Source: Bacillota bacterium (GTDB lineage Bacteria; Bacillota; Clostridia; Oscillospirales; Ruminococcaceae). Taken from it: DNA of 28,521 bases. Positions 1 to 7,280 of this stretch are shown here, in pieces. Numbering within the stretch: the stretch's first letter is position 1; each line of letters begins with the position of its first letter. The DNA lies in contig JAEYNX010000026.1 of the NCBI GenBank assembly GCA_023412215.1, forward strand, positions 1-28,521, in the 5' to 3' direction. Both the position numbers and the translations under genes were made by a program. The notes beneath the pieces were generated by a model. The model was not told the origin of the DNA, ran no database searches, and was given only the letters and a program-made list of their open reading frames with translations.

Positions 1-157
1 CATTTTTGATGCAGAAGATGCCTTGTGTAGCGCGTGTCTTCATGAAGTTCATATTAAGAACGTATAGCTAAACTATAAAGACACGCTTTTGAAATAGACA
101 AGAATTTGGAGTTTTCAGATAGCCCCTAGTATTTATCACCACGAAAGGCGGGAAAAG
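1..157. other. Upstream region of the first gene; no gene recognised
   Basis: I see no coding region that I can support here. The sequence is moderately AT-rich between about 45 and 135 and probably carries the promoter of the following gene; a TATAAA-like hexamer lies near 74-80, but I cannot find a convincing -35 partner. A ribosome binding site (AAGGCGGG) lies at 145-152. The long minus-strand reading frame that overlaps this area is antisense to the KAS III gene and has no family-like features. Confidence 0.4.
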
Positions 158-1150
158 ATGATGATACCTGTAAAGCTGAGAGAGATTGAGGTTTACCATG
201 GCGCGCATGTGGTTCCGAACGAATTCTATATCGAGCATTTCAAACAAAAGGGTAAGGATATTGAGCATTTCCTGACCGATATCATCGGCAGAAAGCAGCG
301 GTATATGATTGACCCCGCGTTGGAGAACAACCTTACCATGGCTGTTGAAGTGAGCAAGCGAATCCTTGAAAAGGCGGGGCTTTCGGGAGCGGATATCGAC
401 ATGATCGTCTACTCGAGCATGGCGCCGGAATACCTGATGCCCCCCTGTTCCATTCACCTGCATGAGGCGATTAACGGCAAGGCCGAATGTGTATGCTACG
501 ATACGAATGTAAACTGCGCAGGTATGACGGTAACGCTTGAACAGATGAGCAAGTACATGGCGCTCAGCCCGAATATTCACCGCGCCATGCTGGTAGGCTG
601 CGACTATGTCAATTTTTATCTCGACCCGAACAATGAACTTTCCTACGGCCATTACGGCGACGCCGCCTGCGCGATTATTTTAGAAAGAACCGACGAGGAC
701 TGCGGCGTTTTAGGCGCGAAATACCACATGAACTCGGTGGAGCATACGAACATCCTGTTCCCGAGCTGCGGTCTCTCCAAGCTGTTCACCGAGCCGAACC
801 GCGACGCGCTGCGTCTGGAATGGAAGCCCTTTGAGAATGTGTCGCCCCCCATCGCCGTCGCAAACATGAACGCGCTGCTGGCCGAAAACGGCCTGACAAA
901 AGAGGATGTTGCCGCCTTCTGCCTCTCGCAGTATGCGCTCATCTCTGTGCGCACCATTCGGGAGCTGATGGGCATTGACGAGGCGCACAGCCTGTTTATC
1001 GGCGACGAATACGGCTACACCGGCACCAGCAGCCCCTTTATCGTGCTGTATGAGGCCGTCAAGCGCGGGTTGGTGCATCGCGGCGACTACGTTATGTTCT
1101 GGACCATCGGCGCGGGCTCCGAGAATATCGCCCTGCTTTTTAGGTATTAG
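158..1150 (+). CDS. 3-oxoacyl-ACP synthase III (FabH/KAS III)-like protein with altered active site
   Basis: The 330-residue product has the full-length layout of ketoacyl-ACP synthase III. The nucleophile motif VNCAGM (Cys120) sits where FabH carries its acylated cysteine. The FabH HQAN motif aligns with SQYA (residues 257-260), so the catalytic His is Ser. The FabH GNTSAAS motif aligns with GYTGTSS (286-292), so the catalytic Asn is Tyr. The C-terminus (TIGAGSENIALLFRY) matches the family. In FabH, His and Asn support decarboxylation of malonyl-ACP; their loss with the Cys kept suggests acyl transfer without decarboxylation, as in other KAS III-like acyltransferases. That is inference. No acyl carrier protein or other fatty-acid gene lies nearby. 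There are two adjacent ATGs (158 and 161); AAGGCGGG at 145-152 suits either. A strong terminator follows, so it appears to be transcribed alone. Confidence 0.85.
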   Translation: MMIPVKLREIEVYHGAHVVPNEFYIEHFKQKGKDIEHFLTDIIGRKQRYMIDPALENNLTMAVEVSKRILEKAGLSGADIDMIVYSSMAPEYLMPPCSIHLHEAINGKAECVCYDTNVNCAGMTVTLEQMSKYMALSPNIHRAMLVGCDYVNFYLDPNNELSYGHYGDAACAIILERTDEDCGVLGAKYHMNSVEHTNILFPSCGLSKLFTEPNRDALRLEWKPFENVSPPIAVANMNALLAENGLTKEDVAAFCLSQYALISVRTIRELMGIDEAHSLFIGDEYGYTGTSSPFIVLYEAVKRGLVHRGDYVMFWTIGAGSENIALLFRY

Positions 1151-1194
1151 GCTTTCCTGTGAACCGGTATTGTTCCAAACGATAGAATTTACGC

Positions 1195-1240
1195 AAAGGG
1201 CACGAACAAGCGGCAAGCCCGCTCATTCGTGCCCTTTTAT
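1195..1240 (+). terminator. Rho-independent terminator after the KAS III-like gene
   Basis: The outer stem pairs AAAGGGCACGAA (1195-1206) with TTCGTGCCCTTT (1226-1237). An inner stem pairs AGCGG (1209-1213) with CCGCT (1219-1223). A TTTTATATAT tract follows on the plus strand. On the minus strand it could also stop the convergent GNAT transcript, but its T-run there is short. Confidence 0.92.
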
Positions 1241-1286
1241 ATATCTTAAAAAAGCTTTGCAGGGCGCAACGTGCCCTCAAGCCTTT

Positions 1287-1772
1287 TTACACTGAACGCT
1301 GCACTGCCTGCGGCGGCAGCTTTTCATATAGAAATAAGAAAAAACCGTCCGGCTCCGGGGCTGTTTCGCCCACCTTCACAAAGCCGTGCTTCTCGTAAAA
1401 GTGGTGGTTGCGCAGGCTGCGACAGGGCGTTTCCAACGTCCATTTCACCGCGTCGGGGTAGCGCTCGAGCAAAAGCTGCAGGGTCCTGCTGCCGGCACCG
1501 GTATTCTGAGTGCCGTCGGCAATATAGATGGAGCTGAGATAATACTGCCCTTCCCCACGTGCGGTCACGCTCGCGCCGCCTATCAGCGTGCCGCCGTCAT
1601 ATACTTTATAGTAGTCTATCGACTTATCCTCCAGCACCTTCCGTTGCTGCTCCACCGAGCTGTAGTTCGGCGGGCCGTAGCCGTACAGCTTAACCTCCCG
1701 CTTAAACGCGTCAATCTTAAGCCTTACGATAGTCTCCGCGTCTTTTGCATCGGCTCTTTCCAAATGAATCAT
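1287..1772 (-). CDS. GNAT family N-acetyltransferase
   Basis: The 161-residue product is a single GNAT domain. Motif A is visible as SSIYIADGTQNTGAGSRTL, with the acetyl-CoA pyrophosphate-binding Q-x-x-G-x-G/A pattern. A motif B-like HHFYEKHGFVKVGE follows. The start is the ATG at 1772, encoding MIHLERAD, because AAGGGGG lies about 10 bases upstream; a longer in-frame extension reaching into the neighbouring DUF998 gene has no better signal. It is the last gene of a minus-strand group (small exported protein, DUF998 protein, GNAT), 35 bp after the DUF998 stop. Substrate is unknown; GNAT proteins acetylate amines on small molecules, antibiotics or proteins. The assignment to the superfamily is firm, the role is not. 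Confidence 0.88.
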   Translation of the reverse strand: MIHLERADAKDAETIVRLKIDAFKREVKLYGYGPPNYSSVEQQRKVLEDKSIDYYKVYDGGTLIGGASVTARGEGQYYLSSIYIADGTQNTGAGSRTLQLLLERYPDAVKWTLETPCRSLRNHHFYEKHGFVKVGETAPEPDGFFLFLYEKLPPQAVQRSV

Positions 1773-1807
1773 ACTGTCTTTTCCCCCTTGAAGAAGGCTC
1801 ATCACTG

Positions 1808-2437
1808 TCATAGGATATTTTTCACCGCCGCCAAAAAGAGCGGCAGGTACATAAAGGCAACCGCCGCGCGCTCCCAAAGGCCGATGAGGCCGATGATACG
1901 GCGATGCACCCTCGGCCGCTTGGCCAGCAGAAAGAGTATAAGACAGGTAAGCGCCGCCGGGGTGCAGGCGGTGCTCACGCCGCCGAGCAGCGTGTCGCCC
2001 TCCCCAAACAGCAGCGCCGCAAGCAAGAGCGGCTCAAACACCAGCGACGAAAACCCAAGCACCGCCCCCAACACATGGACGGTGGAACCCGCGGTGATGA
2101 TCTCCTGGCTGTCGTGCAGGCGAAACAGGCCGCCGATAAAGCCCGACCCCGCCGCGAATACCAGCATCACCGCCATCAGCGCCGCGGCTGTGCCGGGGGA
2201 CGTACCCCTGTACCGCAGGTAGAGGTTTACCGCCGAAAGCGACAGAAGAACACCCTGCACCACAAGCCAGATGCTGCTCGGCAGTCTTACAGGGCTTCCC
2301 CTGCTGCCCAGCTCGCTCATCTCCATACGGGTGCGGCTGTACCCTTTATAGAACAGCGACAATACCCCGGGCACCGCAAAGTCGCCCACCACAACCACAA
2401 TAAGCAGCCACCAGCTGAATCTGCTGTTCCAGAACAT
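1808..2437 (-). CDS. DUF998 family integral membrane protein
   Basis: The 209-residue product has about six hydrophobic segments. The short loop after the first segment contains SRTRMEMSELGSRGSPV, matching the 'SELG-x-x-G-x-P' signature of DUF998 membrane proteins. Function is unknown for the family. The ATG at 2437 has a GGGAG ribosome binding site about 9 bases upstream. It lies between the small exported protein (upstream) and the GNAT gene (downstream) on the same strand, so co-transcription is likely. A small independent promoter in the AT-rich 2460-2500 region is possible but I cannot define it. Confidence 0.82.
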   Translation of the reverse strand: MFWNSRFSWWLLIVVVVGDFAVPGVLSLFYKGYSRTRMEMSELGSRGSPVRLPSSIWLVVQGVLLSLSAVNLYLRYRGTSPGTAAALMAVMLVFAAGSGFIGGLFRLHDSQEIITAGSTVHVLGAVLGFSSLVFEPLLLAALLFGEGDTLLGGVSTACTPAALTCLILFLLAKRPRVHRRIIGLIGLWERAAVAFMYLPLFLAAVKNIL

Positions 2438-2548
2438 CTTCTTACTCCCGCTTTATTTCCCGCACGACGATATAGTACAATATAGTATGCACCGATACGC
2501 GAGAAATAGGAGCCATTCATTGAACAACAGCCTTTGCGGGTTCTTCCG

Positions 2549-2767
2549 CTACAGCTTTTTTCTGAACACGATCAGCACCACTGCCCCCGCGGCCACGATT
2601 ACCCCCATGAGGATCATGCCCGCGATCAGCGGCACATTCTCCGTAAGGCTTGGCTGCATGGCCTGCGCGAACACATCCTCTTCGGTTTGGGCATATACTG
2701 TTCCCGACGCCGTATACAGCATCAGCGGTATACCCATCACGGCGCCCTTGAGCCTGCTTTTTTTCAT
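2549..2767 (-). CDS. Small exported or membrane-anchored protein (unknown function)
   Basis: The 72-residue product starts MKKSRLKG, followed by a signal-peptide-like hydrophobic stretch ending in TVYAQ. A short polar segment (TEEDVFAQAMQPSLTEN) follows, then one strong C-terminal membrane helix (VPLIAGMILMGVIVAAGAVVLIVF) and RKKL. This resembles a processed, membrane-tethered mini-protein. I do not recognise a family. The start is uncertain: ATG at 2767 gives the cleanest signal peptide; ATG at 2779 lies inside structured repeat A and would add MNLN. Codons further upstream read through the hairpins of the repeat and are unlikely to be coding. It appears to be the first gene of the group running to 1287. 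Confidence 0.6.
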   Translation of the reverse strand: MKKSRLKGAVMGIPLMLYTASGTVYAQTEEDVFAQAMQPSLTENVPLIAGMILMGVIVAAGAVVLIVFRKKL

Positions 2768-2773
2768 GTTAAG

Positions 2774-2945
2774 ATTCATGCCCTCTCTTTTGGGCTTTAC
2801 ACCCAAAAGAGAGGGCATAAAACCAAATTTGAAAAGTGCCGGTGCCGCATAGCGGCAGGAAGAGCCTCGCATGACGATGAGGGGTTTAACCCATCATCGT
2901 CTTTACAGGCAGTTTTTCGAGGGTTGAAAGATTTTCTTTCAACCT
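2774..2945 (-). repeat. Structured repeat A: four-hairpin leader-like element (copy A)
   Basis: This ~170 bp segment recurs at 12630-12794 with high identity. Hairpins are: 2780-2794 with 2802-2816 (arms GCCCTCTCTTTTGGG / CCCAAAAGAGAGGGC); 2843-2857 (TGCCGC-ata-GCGGCA); 2873-2901 (GACGATGA ... TCATCGTC); 2922-2944 (GGTTGAAAG-atttt-CTTTCAACC). In copy A only, ACAGGCAG (2905-2912) can also pair with CTGCCTGT near 2954-2961, enclosing the last hairpin. Read on the minus strand it ends a few bases upstream of the start of the small exported protein, so it may form the 5' untranslated leader of that transcript. It could equally be a MITE-like insertion carrying a promoter; nothing here separates the two. 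Confidence 0.8.
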
Positions 2946-3246
2946 ACCTTCCCCTGCCTGTCAGATTCAATACTATTCTTTACACATATAAACGCTTTAC
3001 ACGCAGGTTTTACTACACTTTGCTTATTCAGTGTTAAAAAATCCAAGTTTTGCTGCGTAATACTAATTCCAATAAGAAATAAATCGTAAAAATTCTTCAC
3101 AAAAGGCATAAATTAAACCTTTTGCTTGAATTTTTTCTATATTTCTAATTGTAATGAGTATAAAGCGGGGTAAAGGCCGTATTTTTTGTAGATTCCGCAC
3201 GAAAGGCAGGGCAAAGCGGCACAAGGCGGGCAGGGTTCTTTCGCGT
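2946..3246. other. AT-rich intergenic region, no gene seen
   Basis: The region is distinctly more AT-rich than the genes around it. It separates repeat A from the stop of the VOC gene. A 21-bp sequence at 3058-3078 recurs exactly at 3914-3934 near the proB promoter. I see no convincing ribosome binding site plus reading frame. The reading frames crossing 3137-3331 and 3154-3717 are antisense shadows of the VOC gene. A promoter for the minus-strand group reading into repeat A may be here, but I cannot place it. Confidence 0.4.
3058..3078. repeat. 21-bp exact direct repeat (copy 1)
   Basis: The sequence starting TAATACTAATTCCAATAAG is identical to 3914-3934. Both copies are in the same orientation, in AT-rich intergenic DNA. 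The motif resembles the outer arm of the large element (which contains TTCTTATT near its ends, read on the other strand), so it may be a relic of an element end. Confidence 0.7.
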
Positions 3247-3645
3247 TTACTCGAAGGTCAGGTCCATCGCCTCGCCGATCTCGACGATATGGCGGTCGGG
3301 GTCGTAAAAGCGCATCACCGTCTGCCCCCACTGCTGCCGCTCGGGCAGGTGGATGATCTCCACCCCCGCCTGCACAAGGCGCTTACAGCAGTCCTCAAGA
3401 CGGTTGCTCTCAAAGTACACCAGCAGGTTGCGCCCGCCCTGCCCCCGCGCGCAGGGATCGTCAAACTCCTCGGTTTTATAGATGGTGCGGCAGAGCGCTT
3501 TGGCCTCGTGCAGGGCAAAGCCGTTTTTAAACAGCACAAAGACGCCGCAGTCTTTTTCGATCTCCTGCTCCAGCAGCCCCGTGTAAAACTGCTTGGATGC
3601 CTCCATATCCCTCACAAAAACAATGGTGTGCGCAAACTTTATCAT
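3247..3645 (-). CDS. VOC superfamily (glyoxalase/bleomycin-resistance-like) protein
   Basis: The 132-residue product is one vicinal-oxygen-chelate unit pair. It begins MIKFAHTIVFVRDMEASKQFYTGLL, the typical first beta-alpha-beta segment. Likely metal ligands are His6, His46 or Glu47, and Glu122 (HIVEIGE). The DPDRHIVEIGE ending is characteristic of the family. The ATG at 3645 has AAGGAGG about 8 bases upstream, which is strong. It stands alone on the minus strand, divergent from proB. VOC proteins include isomerases, dioxygenases and antibiotic-binding proteins; nothing in the context identifies the substrate. Confidence 0.88.
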   Translation of the reverse strand: MIKFAHTIVFVRDMEASKQFYTGLLEQEIEKDCGVFVLFKNGFALHEAKALCRTIYKTEEFDDPCARGQGGRNLLVYFESNRLEDCCKRLVQAGVEIIHLPERQQWGQTVMRFYDPDRHIVEIGEAMDLTFE

Positions 3646-3875
3646 ATTCTGTCCTCCTTAAACGTTTGTTCGTTCTATATAAACGCCCCACAGGGGCGGG
3701 TAGAGATAAAAGTATAATAAGCGAAAACAACTGTATAGGCTCAAACTGCCTGCAATATCATTATTATATAGTATACCGTGAAAATCTTCCAGCATTTTCA
3801 GCATTTTCCGGTAATGCGGCGCCCCGCGGTATCGTTTCTAATTCTTAACATTAAGTGAATTAACCCCCGTTTCTA
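3646..3875. other. Divergent intergenic region between the VOC gene and proB
   Basis: This is AT-rich DNA between divergent genes. A short GC hairpin (CGCCCC-aca-GGGGCG, near 3684-3698) lies just upstream of the VOC gene and could be an operator or leader hairpin for it. A second GC patch near 3816-3834 gives only a weak imperfect stem. I see no T-box signature ahead of proB and no coding region. Confidence 0.35.
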
Positions 3876-3905
3876 TTGTAGATGCTTCAAAAAATATGCT
3901 ATAAT
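3876..3905 (+). promoter_or_regulatory. Probable sigma-70-type promoter of proBA
   Basis: TTGTAG at 3876-3881 and TATAAT at 3900-3905 are separated by 18 bp. A second TATAAT occurs at 3912-3917 without a clear -35. The distance to the proB start is about 90 bases, and the 21-bp repeat (3914-3934) falls in the predicted early transcribed region. Confidence 0.55.
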
Positions 3906-3913
3906 GCACGGTA

Positions 3914-3934
3914 TAATACTAATTCCAATAAGAA
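3914..3934. repeat. 21-bp exact direct repeat (copy 2)
   Basis: This is identical to 3058-3078. Here the copy is followed by TTG, so AATTC-caataa-GAATT forms a small hairpin in the proBA leader. The other copy lacks the second arm. Confidence 0.7.
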
Positions 3935-3995
3935 TTGAAATAAGCATCAGTACAATTATCAGCCCGCCTGCGCGGGGAAACGGGGATATAAGACC

Positions 3996-4790
3996 ATGCA
4001 GAGCATCAAGGACGCAAAACGGATCGTGGTAAAGGTAGGCTCCTCCACCCTCGCCTACCCCACCGGCATGATGAACATACGGCATGTGGAACGGCTGGTG
4101 AAGGTACTGGCCGACATTAAAAACTCCGGGCGCGAGGTGGTGCTGGTCACCTCCGGCGCCATCGGCATCGGCGTAGGCAAGCTGGGGCTGAAGAAGCGAC
4201 CTACCGACACCCCCTCCAAGCAGGCCGCTGCCGCCGTGGGCCAGTGTGAACTGATGTACACCTACGACCGGCTGTTCGCGGGCTACAACCACACGGTTGC
4301 GCAGGTGCTGCTCACCCGCGATATCATCGACACCGATGTGCGCCGCGAGAACGTTGAAAACACCTTTGAGCGCCTGCTGGATTTAGGCTGCCTGCCGGTC
4401 GTGAACGAAAACGACACCGTGGCGACCGATGAGATCGACATCGGCGGCACCTTCGGCGAGAACGACACGCTCTCGGCGCTGGTGGCACAGGTTTGCGGCG
4501 CGCAGGCGCTGATCATCCTCTCGGATATCGACGGCCTGTTTACCGCCGACCCCCGCACCGACTGCAAGGCGAGCCTGATTGCGCGGGTGAGTGAAATCAC
4601 CGACGAGTTAAAGGCACTCGCGGGCGGCGCGGGCTCGGATATCGGCACCGGCGGCATGATCTCGAAGCTGCACGCCGCCGAGATCTGCTTTAAAAACGAT
4701 ATTGCCATGGCAATTATCAACGGCTCCAACCCCGAGAGCCTGTATGACCTGACGGAGGGCCGCCCGGCGGGGACGCTCTTTATAAAGTAA
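3996..4790 (+). CDS. proB: Glutamate 5-kinase
   Basis: ProB phosphorylates L-glutamate to gamma-glutamyl phosphate, the first step of proline synthesis, in the cytoplasm. The 264-residue product has the amino-acid-kinase fold: IVVKVGSSTL near the N-terminus (nucleotide loop), VTSGAIGIGVGKLGL, the substrate segment VNENDTVATDEI, ALIILSDIDGLFTADPR, and GTGGMISKLHAAEI. It ends after the kinase domain, so it lacks the C-terminal PUA domain of E. coli-type ProB; short forms are common in Firmicutes. Start is the ATG at 3996 (MQSIKDAKRIVVKVG), with a GGGG stretch about 12 bases upstream. proA follows after 57 bp, so the pair forms the usual proBA operon. proC is not in the window. Confidence 0.96.
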   Translation: MQSIKDAKRIVVKVGSSTLAYPTGMMNIRHVERLVKVLADIKNSGREVVLVTSGAIGIGVGKLGLKKRPTDTPSKQAAAAVGQCELMYTYDRLFAGYNHTVAQVLLTRDIIDTDVRRENVENTFERLLDLGCLPVVNENDTVATDEIDIGGTFGENDTLSALVAQVCGAQALIILSDIDGLFTADPRTDCKASLIARVSEITDELKALAGGAGSDIGTGGMISKLHAAEICFKNDIAMAIINGSNPESLYDLTEGRPAGTLFIK

Positions 4791-4847
4791 GACGAATATT
4801 TCTTTATATATAACCCGAAGCGCAAATAAACCAAAGGGGGATTGTTT

Positions 4848-6095
4848 ATGACGGTAGCCGAGATCGGCGCCGCGGCAAAGACCGCCGCGCGCGGGCTGAT
4901 GACCGCTGACGCGAACATCAAAAACAAGGCGCTGGAAGCCATTGCACAGGCACTGGAAGCGCATGTGGACGAGATTTTGCGTGAAAACGCCGAGGATATT
5001 AAAAACGGCGAGGCCGCTGGGCTTACGCAGGCCCTGCTCGACCGCCTGCGCTTAACGGAAACACGCGTGCGCGGCATTGCCGCCTCGGTGCGCGAGGTGA
5101 TCGGCCTTGCGGACCCCATCGGGCGCATCGACAGCGGGTTTACAAACGCCGACGGCCTGCGCATTGTAAAAAAGCGCGTGCCGCTCGGGGTGATCGCCAT
5201 CATCTACGAGGCGCGCCCCAACGTGACGGTGGACGCGGCGGTGCTCTGCTTAAAATCTTCCAACGCCGTGATTTTGCGCGGCGGCAAGGAGGCCATCCGC
5301 TCCAACCTCTGCCTTGCGGGCCTCATGCGCGGCGCCATAAAATCGGCGGGGCTGGACGAAAACTGCATCTCGCTTATAAGCGACACCTCGCACGAGAGCG
5401 CCGCGGCGCTGATGCGCCTAAACGGCTTTGTGGATGTGCTCATCCCGCGCGGCGGGGCGGGGCTTATCAAGGCGTGCGTGGAGCAATCCACCGTGCCGGT
5501 GATCGAAACCGGCGTGGGCAACTGCCACGTGTATATCGACGACCCCAGCGACCTTGCAATGGGGGCCCGCATTATCGATAACGCCAAAACCTCACGCCCC
5601 TCGGTGTGCAACGCCGCCGAGACGCTGCTGGTGCACAAGAACGTCGCGAAAGACTTTCTGCCTTTGGCGTACGCGCTTTTAAAAGAGCATAAGGTAGAGC
5701 TGCGGGGCTGCGCGCGCACGCGCGAGATTCTGGGCGATATCGTACTGCCCGCCACCGAGGAGGACTACGCCACCGAGTTTTTGGATTATATCCTCGCCGT
5801 GAAGGTAGTAGATTCCATTGACGAAGCCATTGCGCATATTGTACGATATACCAGTGGCCACAGCGAGTGCATCGTGACCGACAGCTTACAGAACAGTGAA
5901 CGCTTTACAGACGAGATAGACGCTGCGGCGGTGTATGTAAACGCCTCCACCCGTTTTACCGACGGCGGGGTGTTCGGGTTGGGCGCCGAGATCGGCATCT
6001 CCACCCAAAAGCTGCACACGCGCGGGCCGATGGGCTTAAACGAGCTCACCGCCATCAAGTATGTAGTAAACGGAAACGGGCAGATACGCATTTAG
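4848..6095 (+). CDS. proA: Gamma-glutamyl phosphate reductase
   Basis: ProA reduces gamma-glutamyl phosphate with NADPH to glutamate-5-semialdehyde, the second step of proline synthesis. The 415-residue product has the aldehyde-dehydrogenase fold. The segment VPLGVIAIIYEARPNVTVDA (111-130) is a ProA signature. The catalytic cysteine is Cys254 in RPSVCNAAETLLVH. The C-terminal FGLGAEIGISTQKLHTRGPMGL is also characteristic. The ATG at 4848 (MTVAEIG) is preferred over a TTG six bases upstream because AAAGGGGG (4833-4840) is then 7 bases away. It is co-transcribed with proB, and the next plus-strand gene follows after 63 bp without a terminator. Confidence 0.97.
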   Translation: MTVAEIGAAAKTAARGLMTADANIKNKALEAIAQALEAHVDEILRENAEDIKNGEAAGLTQALLDRLRLTETRVRGIAASVREVIGLADPIGRIDSGFTNADGLRIVKKRVPLGVIAIIYEARPNVTVDAAVLCLKSSNAVILRGGKEAIRSNLCLAGLMRGAIKSAGLDENCISLISDTSHESAAALMRLNGFVDVLIPRGGAGLIKACVEQSTVPVIETGVGNCHVYIDDPSDLAMGARIIDNAKTSRPSVCNAAETLLVHKNVAKDFLPLAYALLKEHKVELRGCARTREILGDIVLPATEEDYATEFLDYILAVKVVDSIDEAIAHIVRYTSGHSECIVTDSLQNSERFTDEIDAAAVYVNASTRFTDGGVFGLGAEIGISTQKLHTRGPMGLNELTAIKYVVNGNGQIRI

Positions 6096-6158
6096 TGCCG
6101 TGCCCGAATTGTTTCTAACGAAATGGTCCTGTATCTTCAAAGAAAGGACGTAGACCTT

Positions 6159-7184
6159 ATGGATAACCAACTGTTTAAGAGCGGGCTGGAGGAAGAGAAA
6201 CGGCCCTCACCGCCCCCTAAGAAACGCCGAAAGGCCAGCCGTGTGGCCGCCCCCATCGGCGCGATCGTTTTAGTATTGTCGGCGCTCGGCCTGATTACGG
6301 TAGTGATCGCCGCCATCGGCTTCGGGCGTTCGCTCATCAACAACGACAAGGAGAAGGCGCGCTTTGAGCGCATGCTGATGCCCGTTGTGATGTACGACCC
6401 GCCGCCCTTTGAGAATATCTCTACGCTCGACCCCGCCATGCTGCTGCAAACCGCCATGTGGTCGGCGATTTTAAACAACGACGACGCCAAGTGGGCAAAG
6501 AACGAGCTCGGCTTCTCGCAGATACCCGCCTCCGAGCTGGATGTGCGCGCGGCAAACCTGTACGGTCCCTCGGTGAAGCTGCAGCACCAGACCTTCGGCG
6601 ACTACGAAACCACCTACCTCTACGACGAGCAGACCAAGACCTACAGCGTCCCCCCCGCCGCCGAAACGCAGATGTACACCCCCAAGGTAGAGAAGATCAC
6701 CAAAGCGGGCGACGAGGTCACCCTGCGCGTGGGCTATGTTCCCCCGGGCAGCGTATGGGAGATAGACGAGAACGGCAACCGCTTTGAGCCGGAGCCCGAT
6801 AAGTACATGAACTATATCCTCAAAAAGACGGATACGGGCTACATGATCACCGCGCTGCGCTATGTGGAGGAAGACACCTCTTCCACCGTTTCGCAGACCT
6901 CCAGCCTTGACGAAGAGCTCATCAGCTCCGACACCTCCTCCACCGAGGGCGAGGTATTTGGCGACGGCTCCTCGGGTGCCGACGAGGCGGTAAGCTCCGG
7001 CGGCGACACCACCTCGGTACCCTCTTCGGATGCTTCCTCCGACGACACCTCGTCGGGCGACGAATCCTCCAGCGAGGAATCCTCCTCCGACGCGTCCTCC
7101 GGCAAGAGCAGCTCGTCGAGCGCAAGCTCCTCCAGCCGCAGCAGCTCTTCCTCCGGCAGTTCGTCCGGCAGCAGCTCCAACTAA
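6159..7184 (+). CDS. Single-pass membrane protein with Ser/Asp-rich C-terminal tail (unknown function)
   Basis: The 341-residue product has four parts. There is a charged cytoplasmic N-terminus (KRPSPPPKKRRKASR), one membrane helix at about 31-56, and an apparently extracytoplasmic domain of about 180 residues. Last comes a low-complexity tail from about 236 to the end, dominated by Ser with Asp, Glu, Thr and Gly. The topology (positively charged N-terminus inside) places the tail outside the cell, where such tails often span the wall. I do not recognise the middle domain. The ATG at 6159 has AGAAAGGA about 10 bases upstream; an earlier ATG at 6123 lacks one. It follows proA on the same strand and is closed by a terminator, so it is probably the last gene of the proBA transcript, although a link to proline synthesis is not evident. 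Confidence 0.8.
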   Translation: MDNQLFKSGLEEEKRPSPPPKKRRKASRVAAPIGAIVLVLSALGLITVVIAAIGFGRSLINNDKEKARFERMLMPVVMYDPPPFENISTLDPAMLLQTAMWSAILNNDDAKWAKNELGFSQIPASELDVRAANLYGPSVKLQHQTFGDYETTYLYDEQTKTYSVPPAAETQMYTPKVEKITKAGDEVTLRVGYVPPGSVWEIDENGNRFEPEPDKYMNYILKKTDTGYMITALRYVEEDTSSTVSQTSSLDEELISSDTSSTEGEVFGDGSSGADEAVSSGGDTTSVPSSDASSDDTSSGDESSSEESSSDASSGKSSSSSASSSSRSSSSSGSSSGSSSN

Positions 7185-7204
7185 TATCCTCTGTATACAA
7201 TTTG

Positions 7205-7240
7205 GCAGGGCGGAGAACCTTCTCCGCCCTGCTTTCTGTT
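7205..7240 (+). terminator. Rho-independent terminator of the proBA transcript
   Basis: A 13-bp perfect stem pairs GCAGGGCGGAGAA (7205-7217) with TTCTCCGCCCTGC (7220-7232), followed by TTTCTGTT. The stem is symmetric, but the T-rich tract is on the plus-strand side. Confidence 0.9.
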
Positions 7241-7280
7241 AGATCAAGAAGCCCCGCACGGGAGCCTTCCGGCCTTTCAT

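Noticed and set aside
1386..2222. 278-codon plus-strand reading frame opposite the GNAT and DUF998 genes
   Set aside because: Both minus-strand genes have family motifs and ribosome binding sites; this frame has neither.
3876..3995. T-box or proline-responsive leader before proB
   Set aside because: No T-box bulge sequence or specifier stem, and the leader is only about 90 nt.
4283..5203. Long minus-strand reading frame opposite proB/proA (306 codons)
   Set aside because: It is antisense to two well-supported genes, with Ser/Arg-rich composition typical of a shadow frame in GC-rich DNA.
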